Shown here: one piece after another, positions 49,301 to 61,300 of the stretch
How positions within the stretch are numbered: the first letter of the stretch is position 1
Layout of the letters: the number at the start of each line of letters is the position of its first letter
NCBI GenBank assembly: GCA_038380795.1
Contig: CM076260.1
Location: 75,739,843-75,803,842 of the forward strand
From: Pyrocephalus nanus
Taxonomy: Eukaryota; Chordata; Aves; Passeriformes; Tyrannidae
DNA length: 64,000 bases
Direction: 5' to 3'
Notes under the pieces: generated by a model
Database searches by the model: none
The model's input: the letters and a program-made list of their open reading frames with translations, nothing else
Told to the model about the DNA's origin: nothing
Position numbers and translations under genes: made by a program

Positions 49301-52300
49301 ATACTTCATAATCTTGCAAAGGCAATGAAAATGGAAAGATTCCGCGAGGGGCATCCTGTGATGAATATCTGATACTCAGTATACCCGCAGAGCTCAGAGC
49401 AGGCTGCTTCAATGCGCAAGAAGGACAGGCTGGGTAGAGAACTGTAACCAGTATACTACATATCATCTGTACTGGGTAGGGGCACCAGAAATCAGGCATA
49501 TCTAGCAATTCTTCACCAAGAGGTAGGTGGTGATGCTGCAGCTCTGCATGTAGTGCAGATAAAAGCTTGGTTAAGAACATTCACATTCCACAGGCCATAA
49601 AGAACAAATAACTTGAGTGGAATCAAACACCAAAACTGTATCCTTTTGTTTGTTTTAATAGCAGGTACTGGAAAAGGACTTTTACCGGCATCTGCTAGAT
49701 CATGGAAAAGAGACCATGAGCAGCTATTTGAGATACTCATATTCTTTAACAACAAGAAAAAAACTTGTCATAAGAAAATAGTTCCACAGAGCATTTAGGG
49801 GAGGTATGGGGGGTGTCACTGAACAAAACCTGCAGAAAACCCAACAAAGTTTTCTAGAAGGAATGTATGCTTCCTAAATATATGGGGAACTGAGATGAAG
49901 GTGATGAAGAGGATGAATAAAACACTGACACTCCTTTCTCACTATAAAATCCAATGCCTGATAATCCTCAGAGGTGCCAGAACAGCAAGTGAATAATACT
50001 CATTAATTTTCCCAATAGAGATTACAGCAACTTTTTGAGAAAGTCTGCTAAGGGGAAGCTTAAGACCCTGCATGCCTCTGTGAAAAGCATTTACACATTC
50101 TCAGAATGTCTACAGAATCAGTATGTATTATACCCTACCGATAATATCTGTTAATAATCTTTGAAAATACACTGAATGTCTTAATCAGGAAGTTAGACAA
50201 CAAGGTTTCCTCGATAATGGTTTGAAGCAGGCATGTCACACTGTCATATTTACTTCTTTTCAAGTTAGACAACGAGACTTCTAGCAGGTCACTCTGCAGT
50301 CTCTAATGTGTCTGTCCATGTCACAAAGGTAAAAGAAAGTGGCTCTTTTGTAGGATAGTGAAACCCGGTAAAACAGCAACATGCTTTTTGAAACACAAAA
50401 TTCGCACAGTATTATAGCCCAGCACTAGAAAAGAGGGTCTTTGACAACTCTTTTATCTACTATCAGATTTCAGAAAGGAAAGGAAGGACATTTTCCAGTC
50501 TCTTTCATTTGAAAAAAAAAAGCAATTCCTCTTCTAATGAGAGAAGTACAGAAGATTTTCATGTCAACTGTTATCTAAATAGGATGGAAGAATCTCTACA
50601 AATATTTGAAACATTACGCTTCCACAGAATCTTATAGATACATAGATCTCTTACATACATAACGTAGAGTAGCTATTTAAAGCCTGTGGTGACATATGTA
50701 AGAGCTTGGGTTTTTTGTATTGTTTTGTTCTGGTTCATAGATAGTAGGGCCACATGGATAGCCTGAGGGTCCTCAGTGAGAATTTTTCATGTCCTGCAAA
50801 GCACTAGAACAACCTGCAGATAAGTAACAAAGTCTCAAGAACAGGCCCACAGGTCCTATTTGAGAAGAGATGCTGCTTGATAACCAGGAAATTACAGACA
50901 CGAACAAAAATAAAGAGAGAAGTCTGCAGAAATTGCTCAAAGATGAGTGGAGAGAAGGCTCACAAGCCACTGATCACTGAGAAGAGAGAAGAAAAACAAA
51001 CGGGGGTGGGGGGAGAAAAAACCATATTGTCTCTGTTTTAGAAGCCTCCTAGTCCAACAGGTGACTGAAATCACTGGATACTGGAAAAGAAATTATCACA
51101 AGAGATATCACAGTAAATATCAAAATATTGGCCCAAGATGAAATCTTTATGTCTAGCACATGGAAAGACCAGCTCAAACAACATCATATGCAACTAAGAG
51201 GAGCTCAAGCTCCTCAAGAGAAGGTGTATAAAGGGTACAAGGCCAAATATTTACAAACGCTGTAGCTAATGGCTCCATATTTTTCACCTAAAGGTAGAGA
51301 GGGAATGGTCACTACATAAAGATCATGTGTTACCCTGCATAGGTACCAACCTATCTACATTTATCATGGCCATAGCTGAACATGAACCTACTATAAAAGT
51401 TCAGGAATTGTACTGACCCCAAGGAAGAACTACTTCCTTTTTAAAATACTATGCAGAGGACAGCCCCTTTCAAACTGGGCTTTATAACTTTTCATCAGAG
51501 GTGGATAATCTGAGTTTAAAGAAGAGGCAGAATGAAATTATCAGTGTGGAGAAGTAGCAAAGTCATAACTTCACACCTTTGCAATCTCCCAATGAATCTT
51601 GAAGAAATGAATGAGTAAAACATGGAATACCATCTTCTGGTATTCCAGCCTCAGTCTCCAGGGAGGATGTATTGAGAGAAGGACCCTACCTTCATTTAAG
51701 ACCCAGACCAGTTCAGTTTTAACTTTACAATTCCACTATCAATGGGCTATGAAGTCTGCTGCATTACTGGCCCTTACTTAACAAATTAGAGAACAAGTGA
51801 TTATGGGCAGATAAAGATTTTGAGTACCACAAGAAGACAGAGGAACTAAAACATTCAAAAGCCTCTCTTTCAGCCTCTCAGCTGCTTTTTTTCTGGACAG
51901 AAGGCTGGGAGGAAATAAAAGATAATTAGAAAACCAAGCATGAGGTAGGACTTCTTACTTACAGAACACAAAAAGAGCAGAAAGGTAGAAGTGGAGTGCA
52001 TGGGCTAATGCCTTGATTGAAAGCTCTTGCTTCTTTACATGAGGGTAGCCAGAAAGATAGCTTGCAGTGAAGCAATTCTTCAGTAGACCAGGATAAGAGA
52101 GGTACTCAACAATACCTATGTTAACATGTTAAGTGTTCCCTAATGTTAAAAAGGCCTACTTAAATATTATAGCCTTGCTAATTTTTATCAGCTATCTGTC
52201 CCCTTTAACTTCACTTGCCTCTTCCTCACTGCTGTTATCCTCTTTTTCTTTTTCATCCTCTTCCTCTTCTTCAGCTTCACTGCTGGAGCTGTCTTCTTTC

Positions 52301-55300
52301 AATTCTGTTTTCCAGTTATTAGGAACAGTTCTGTTTTTACGGAATTCAAGGGCTTGGTCAAAAGCTGTAAAAGGACCAGCACTTGTTAACACTGCAGGAA
52401 GTATCAGTTTGACCACATATTTTAATAAAGAAACAGTAGCCAGTGGTGAGGGGGAAGGGGAGAAGAAGGAAATTAACAATTCCACCCCAAAATTCAAAGA
52501 ACCTCGACAACCACTCCCTGTTGTCCATCCTTACTTGTCTTACCCAGTTAAACTGGCCTAGTGCTCTCTGCACATCAAGCCATTCAAAGCTATTACTAGT
52601 ATTATTACCATGTTAGTGCCTGTAGACACAAATAAGGATCTTCTGCACAGGACATGTATGAAAATTTAATTGAGAAAACCCCTATCCAACAGGTTTACAA
52701 CAAGGAGGACAAGGAGGAATAAACAAGCCAAAGCTAATTCTAAGAGTTTCATCACACAAACTTAAACTTTCAAATTAATTCACAATTCCAGATTCTTGAC
52801 AGTCCATAAAGGCAACTTACTTGCAACTATTGGGGTACTATTGTGAGAATAATTCTATGAAGATCTAAAGCAAACAGATACATACTAAAATAACCTACAA
52901 AGCCAACATGTGCTGTATGATTGTATCCTTTGTTTAGAACATCTCTACAAGTGTGAAAAAAGTGTGGTAGGTGGGGGAAAGCATGTTGGTGTTTGTGGGT
53001 TTTGTTAGATTTTATTTGTTTGTTTAAAAAAAAGTCCCTCTAGCTTTTCAGAAGTGTTTTCCTTCAATATACTATTCTATAGGAAAAGATCTTGTATTTT
53101 AGCATTTTTAAGACATGAACCAATCTGTCATAAATTTAGACCAACTTATGTAACTGAGTAAATACATACGCATGTTTTCTCATAGAAAGTTATTTTTACC
53201 TTGTTTTAACAAAGCATCAGGCTTTGGTGAAGTTTCACTAATCTCCCGGACATCTTTTCTTGGCACAGAAGTGCTAGATAATTTAGAAAGTGTTAAAAAA
53301 AAGTTACAATATTTTAAAGGTAAACTAACAGTATAATAGAGAACTATCACTGAGACTACAACACACTTAAAAATACACATAAGAAACATATTGAATATAT
53401 CTTGACAATTCTACAGTGTTAGTCTGGTACAGTATTAGTCAGAGGATTAAAAGAAAAATTCTACATGAAATGGATTTGACCATGTATATGCATTCACTGC
53501 GTACTACAGAAAGAATGCTACTTCCACAAACAGGTAGTTTCTAGAGTCTCCCAAATATATAACACCTAACAAAAATCTCACATTAATTTAATGTTAATTT
53601 AAAACCCTACTTCGCTTAAAACATAAGTGAGCATTAGTATAAATTCTCAGTATGAAACTAAAGACTTCCAAATTGAAAGAACAAAGCACTTTCTAATTTC
53701 TACTGTGGCTATAACCAAGGAAGCAAATCTGAACTGCAGCTCTGGGCACTTGGGGGTAGGTATGTGCAAAAACGCACACACATCTTATGTGTGTTTCTTT
53801 GGTGGCGTGCACTGATGGCTGAAAAACTATCAAATGGTAAAGGACAGCCTAGACATAGCAAGTAGTTAAATGAAGTTTAATGTTTCAATTTCCTATCTAC
53901 AAAACATTCTGTTAAATTGAACCAAGTCAAACTGCAACTTTAAAAACAAAAACTAAAACCTAGAAAAAGAATTCTATCCTCACGAGCATAAGAACACAAA
54001 GTTTCTTATTCTGTTGCAAACACCAGATAGTCTGGTTTTCCACACTTCTCTATTCTTTTTCCTACTTGGTGTAGTATTGCTGCTCTTTTCAAGGAATGTG
54101 ATAAGATGCTGCTGCCGTCTAGACTGAGATAAACATACGCCTTACTACCTCAAAACAAGAAAGAGGATTTCTGTGCTTGCACGCGGTGTACGTGCCTGCA
54201 TGCACACACCCCCACCCACCCTTCTGTAGCTGGATAAGCTTATGGCCACATCCCTGAAAAGCAGTGCTCTATTCCAACCACAGCAGGAAAGAGTCTCTGG
54301 CTATTCTTAAAGTCACATAATACTACTTTGTTTGCTGCAATTGTAACAGTGAAATTAAAACTAAGACAGGTAGAATTATGCACCCCGTTATTAACAATGA
54401 CAAAGTTCAAGACTAATTTAGTTACTGTTAACAGTTTTTTAAATATTAGAAAAATCTTGGCAGAAGTTTGCTGAGCTTACTGATGTTATTAATACTTTAC
54501 TCCACACAACTCATACTACATTTCACTTGACTGGTATAAATTTAGTTCAGTTGTCAAACTCTACATTCCTACTCACAATTTCCCATCCTTGAATGAGCGA
54601 ACGAGAATATTGTCTTTTTTCACTGCAATATCATCACTACAGTCTGGACAAACCACCTGCAAAGAAATTACAAATGCAAAGTTTAGAGAGAAAACGTAAA
54701 AACAAGAGAGTAATAGTATATATCAATGCTACTCAAAAAGCTTTTGGGCCCATTTCCCTTCAGCAACCCTAAGATGGGACCAACTGAGATCCCTCAAAAC
54801 ACAGGAGTGATGACCTCCTGAAATTACTGAATGCATGAGTTCATGCTCACTTCCTAGAGGGAACTGACAGCTGCTGCCAGAGATATAAGAATAGCATTCA
54901 GACAAAAGGTAAGTATCTGTCGTGCAATTACAGCTTTTTCTAGTCCTCATCCTAAAAGGACAAGAAATTCCACAAATACTGCCACCTGAGTTAGAGACTA
55001 CTTCTGAAAACTTCCAGAAATGGCAAGGATGTAATCACAAACAGTTTCAAAAACAAAGGTTTATATGATTTATGAAATGGAATTTTATAATGGAAGACCT
55101 ATAAGTCATCTACCTAGGAGAGAAGCGTGCCTCGAGTACAAGTATGATAGGTTCTATAATTCAAGAAGTAGACTAATGAAGTCTAGCACTGAGACAACAT
55201 TATTTTTTGCAATTTTAAAAGCTATTAAAGTTTTGTTAAACCAGTTTTTTAATTAAAAAGCTTCAGAAATTTATTTTAAAAATATATATCTATTGAACTT

Positions 55301-58300
55301 CCAGAGTTATAGAACAGAAAAGCAACCCTCTTCATCACTCATCTCTATTCTCTCAAAACATGTGTAGTTCCCTGAAAGTTAGGAAAATTCTGGCTGCTGT
55401 AACACTCCAAGGAGGAGCAAATGACTTTAGCCCTAATTTAGTCCAGGTAAAATACCTCTTCTTACATCAACTGTTGCCTTTCAGTCCTAATTTCCCACCA
55501 AATACAAAAAGATACAAAATTTTTGTGTGACAAAAGCTTTTTTTCCCTCCTTACATAGGTCACGGGCCATATAGCATTGTAGAAGGTAAGTGATTTGGAA
55601 ACAGGCTCATATTTGCACAGCCTAATATGAGAGCATAAGCTAGAGCATTGGCTAAATATGTTTCTCAAGAGAAATAAAACTTAACAGCCCAAGTTTCAAA
55701 ATCCAATGCATTCTACAGTCTTAAAAGAAATTACTTTACAAAACTACAACTTTCTAATTGAAATGCAGTTTAAGATATAGTTTGCAATATTGAGGTAAAA
55801 GACAATGATTATCAAACTCCTAGCTCTTTAAAGATGGAGAAAGACTCTTCAGGCTTTAGCTATAGGTTTTCTAGAAGCATCAAGGTCTTAGAAATCCATT
55901 CAGAGGTTGGAAAACATCAAAACCTTATGTGCCTTTACATCAAGTAGCATCACCTCAATTTTGCCTGAATGCAAAACAAACTCCACTGGAGTCATAGGAG
56001 GATAAAAGAGATGATCCTATGTAAACTCAATTTTCTGAAAACGCTGCAGGCAGATTTCCTCACTACACCTTCCAAAAGCCTTTAAGTACACATTAAAACT
56101 AAGCAATGCTATAAAGCTTGCTAAATCACACTCTTTGACATAAGGAACAACTGTCAGACCTTTTTACAATTACAGTTAGTTATTGTACTCACCACTTCCC
56201 CCCAGAACCAACAAAAACAAGCAAACAAACAAACTAAAAACCCCAAACCCAAACATGAAAGAAGGATTAAAACAATCAGTCAATAGTCAATCAATGAGTC
56301 CTAACAGTAATTTTTACCAAATTTAGAACTTCTACAGTTTTAGACTTGTAAGAGCTGGTTAAAGGGCTGATATCCAAAGTACTCAAGTTTCCACTACTAA
56401 TCTTGATTGTTACTTGCTGTAAAGGTTTAGACTAATCCCTTAACTTCTTTTCACATAATAAACTTGCACAAAGCATATCAGTACACATAACGAAGTACTG
56501 CTGAGATACACATTCTTCAGCATATTAAACCTCAATTTTCATTTGATTATTCACGTAATTACATTTACCATAATATAAAGCTAATGCAAAATTTATCAGT
56601 AATAAGATAAGATTACTTTGTTGATACAGTAGGGTAACCTGCTTACAAGGTAAAAGAGCTGAGAGCCATAGCTGCTGAGGAGGGGATTATAACAAAAAAA
56701 AAAACCCTCAACAAAAAAATTCCAAACCAATATGATGCAGAGCTATAAACCTGATTACTAAAGCAAGAGTTAATCTAGGATAAGCTATTTTAGCGTTAAC
56801 AAGCTTCACCCTCAACTTTATCCCCCTACTGCTTCTCATTCATGCAGGAAGCTTTCCATGAAGAATGAGCTAATTCCAATCTTCACCTGGAAGTCAAAGA
56901 AATAACTGTGTATTTTTCATATAACTTTGGAGCAGAAGCAACAATTCAGTTACACCGATAAGGTCTGACCCAAAGCTATCTTGAGCATCACTACACTAGT
57001 CACATGCAAGCTCAGGCCTGCCATGGAAACTGGTATCTGTGATGTGCGTGACCAGAAGGGCAAACCCAACAGTGCGACATAAAGCTGCTCAAGCCAGTTT
57101 CACTGACCATTTCTGAGAGCAGCTGGGAGGCAGGATATTGCATCAATCTCGATGACAGCTTTCAGTAAAGAAACATCTCAATTTTTCTTGCTTATTACTG
57201 AAAACCTCTCTTAAAGCTATCTGCCATTAACATGGTATCTCCTTGCTGCACATTCTGCCCTCTCCCTTGTTGTAAAAAAGACTTCAGTGACTCATTTTCT
57301 TCCAACAACTTCCCCAAAAGAAGTCCTGCTGGAAAGCTACTGAACTGCATTACAAGACACAGCAGGTGATAAGAAGAGAGCTGCAATTGAGAGCTATTGC
57401 ACATACTAAGAACAGTTAAATGTTACTGTGTGGCATCTTTTCAAAAGCAGAGAACAAGTCTCCCTGAAATTAGATAAGCACGTTAATCTTTCATTGCCAG
57501 AGAGCAATTAATCAAATATTTACAATTAATAATAAAATAAAAAGTATGATACTAGAAGGTACTACATACAAAAATGCAATAATTTCCAAATATATCAGTC
57601 AGTCCCTATGCAATTCCTAGACTAGTTGTGATATTTTATTAGAATTTTATTTATTAAAAAATTTCTTTAAACCAGAATAAAGGAAGAGAGCAAATGTTTG
57701 TACTGAAAGGCTACAGTGTAACTTTAAAGGAAATTTATTGTCAATTCTCCACTACCTACCATAGTGACCAAGAAGAAACATCTCATTTCATTATCAAATG
57801 TGTTTATATTGAACCTTGAAAAATAATGTCTGTGTAATCAATAAACTTCCCCTCTCTTTGTACTTTATATTTTCTCGTCGATAAAACTTAGTAATTCAGA
57901 AAATTGGCATGCAATAGCCTAGGAAAAAAGCCCTGAAATTTTAGTTCAATAGTATTAAACACACTGCTGAGCTGGAATTAGGTCAACAGGCTCTGGCTGT
58001 TTGGAAAAACTAAAGCCACATCAGCAATCCCTTTTTGTAAACAAATATATTTAGATATATAATATTTTCGGTAACTATTATGATACAGTTTAATTTGAAG
58101 AACCATATGAAGTTCTAATAAAAAACACCAAAATGAAAAAAAAAAAACCACCATTTTCTCTGGTTCCTAGAAAATGAAAGAAAGCTTTACTAAACTACAA
58201 TAAAGATGAGACTCTTACCAAGGCTGGAAACCACAAAGCTTTCTTTTTATCCACACTGAAGCAGTCCACACACACCACTTTTCCTAATAACTCGTCACTT

Positions 58301-61300
58301 TGTTTTCTATCATCTTCATCTTCATCGCTGGAAGAGGATGAAGATTCTTCTTCAGGACTAAATGACAGAAAGAGACTTAAAAGTCAACTATTCAAAACTT
58401 GCATATTATAATTACAGGATCCAAGGCTAATTATCAAAGAGGCATAAGTAATAAAAACTTGAATTAATTGTTAGGTGTTTTAGCATAAAAATGAATAGAA
58501 ATGTTTATAATTATAGTATAGTAACAATTAAAACATTACAAACTCAGAAATGCATATTTACTAGTAAGACATGCAAATTCCAAACAAAACACCACCGTGC
58601 ATCCACATGGAGGGAGATAAATGCATTGTCAGGGCATTCAAGTGAGACCATTCTGCCCTATAGAAGCACTGTTCAAAAATACTGTTGCAGTTGTAGTTTT
58701 GGACTATCATGAAGCTAAACCGTTTTGGTTTTCCCTCTTAATCTCTCTAGGCTTTTACTTCAACAGCCGTACAGAATAAAAGGCTGTTTGGAGAGAGGAC
58801 AAATCTCTGAAGAAGAAACATCAGCTATAAAGATGAATAGCAAGGAGAAAAAGAAGTCTATTTATCTTTAAACAGTTCTTTAAAGATGTGCAGTGAAGCA
58901 TTTTGATGACTGCTTCAATTTCCCATTGAACATAGTTTTGGAATGTAAGTAGATTGGCAAAAGTGCAAATACATTTTGATTTAAAAAGGTTCTGGATTAC
59001 TCTTTTGACTGTTCAAGTACAAAGTTGCACCTGGTTTTAACCATATGGGGAGTCTAAATGTACAAAACCACTCCAACTAAAATTACCTGCAACCGATTAA
59101 CAAAACAATAATATAATAAAAAAAAAAATCAGCACTCCTGACTCTCGATCTTTTTTTACTAGTCACTTTGAAGGTTAATTCTCAGAAAATATACAGCATG
59201 TTCAATGAGCACAGGAAGCATAATTTTAAAAGCTATCTTCCATTTTTCACATAACTGCTTCTGAGTACAAAATTCAGTATTTACAAAACATGCTGTTAGC
59301 ATTTGTGTAGCAGAAGACAACTAATGTTACAGTCTAAGGTAATTTATTATGTTTCCTTTTCCCCACCTTAGTTTCCAGTGCTGATAAAAGTACTATCTTG
59401 GATTTCCCCCCCCCCCCAACATCTTTTTTTTTTTAAACAGTGGTTTCTTTTAAAATAGAGTATGAAAGTCTTTTAGGCTGCTTTCTGGGGTTCATTAATC
59501 TCTTATGAGAAAGAAGTTTAGGACTAGAGAGAAAGCCAGAACAATTTTAGAGAGGCTAGTTCCTAGCTCAGTTATGCCAGTATCTGTGCAATCTGTCTTT
59601 TTAAGTCAGTATTAATCGTAAGATAAAGGTAAGTGTGTTGCTTCTGACATAATAATGTCCTGTATAGTCACAGAAACAGAGAAAACAATGACCCAGTCAC
59701 AGACTCCAAGGATGTTGCAATCATGTTCTCTGTGGTAATGCCAGCTTTTTCATGCACTACATTACAAATTAGTAAGTCAGTAATTTTATGAGTAAATTTA
59801 TAGCATCTCTACATACCCAGGGCAACATCTATTTCAAGTTATCAAAAAGAGAGAAAAAGGCTAGCCCAAGCACAAAACCACTACCACCCAAAAACTTTAA
59901 CCAAAGCAAAAAACAAGAGCAAACAAAATAACTCCACCCCCCCCCCTCCCTGCCACACACATTAAAAAAAAAAGAAACCCCACAATCCACCCACAAACAA
60001 CAGAAAATAGTCACTGGATTACTTAACACTGGTTTATCAAGATCACAACCACCAATTCTGGCACCTAGGAAATCAAGTCACTACTCTTGAACTTGTTTTT
60101 TCTATCAGTAAGCTTTGCTGGAAACCATAATAGAAGCAATGGGCAGAAACTGTTACACAGGAAGTTCCACCTGTATATGAAGAAGAACTTTAATATGTGG
60201 GTGACCACGCACTAGAACAGATTGCACAGAGAGGTTGTGGAGTTTCCCTCATCAGAGCTATTCAAGAACTGTCTGGACACAATCCTGTGCCATGTGCTCT
60301 AGGATGACCCTGCCTGAGCAGGGAGGCTGGTTGGACCAGATGACCCACTGGGGTTCCTTCCAACCTGACCCATTCTGTGATTCTGTAATACTGTTCTCCC
60401 TCAGAAATCCTGTAATGAGAAACCAAAGGTCTACAGGAGGATTCTGGTACCTTATACAAAGATTTCATATCAGCTGGACAAAGACTGCATTGGAATGATT
60501 TCAGTTTGAGTCCAACACATTCATAACGCTAATAGTCTACTACAGAGACATTTCTGACTACTGTTTAACATCATATTTCCACTTGTTATGCTACTTTTTG
60601 GTTTTTTACTTAATAAAACCAAGAAAAAACTCTTGCCTATACCTGGTGCTATTTTAAATATTGATTACACAAAGACTTGAAATGTTTATACACAACAATG
60701 CACATGAACCTTTCAACCTGAGTGCTTAACAACATTTTTCATCCAGCCTCCTGTTTTTTTTTTTTTTTTTGAATAAGAGAAGCTCGAACATACAAGTAAT
60801 AAAACTCCACACACACAGAAAGCTTCAGAACTGAATACACACAGCACAGGCATCAAGATGTTTAACTTACATATGATTGGATCTCCTTCCTCTGTTTGTT
60901 TTCTTTCCAATAACAGGAGTCCCAAAGTGTTCAGGATTGGTGAGTGGAAGCTGATCTAATGTCTGTTGAAACGTAAAAATACATATGCATATACATAAAA
61001 AAACCCTAGCATGAGTTATTCTCCAAACCACATGGTTCATAAAAGTAATTTTTTTCAATTGAGGCTTTCTCATTACAAAAGAAATACAGAAGTACATCAT
61101 GCATGTCATGCTTTGATTTAAAAAAAAACCAAGGTATTTTGTTCTGGGGTTTTTTCAATGCTTTCTCTGCATCTCTGAATAACAGACTTTTGTCCAACAC
61201 ACTGACAATTCTTTCCAGAAGTCCTGCCTTTGGACCATTAAAACACAGAGAAATAATTATCAGATATTCTGGTGATCTGCAATATTCCATCTCTACTTGG

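Noticed and set aside
60235..60498. Overlapping plus and minus ORFs of about 70-87 codons
   Set aside because: They lie largely in a CR1 3' end, which at this position is untranslated element sequence.
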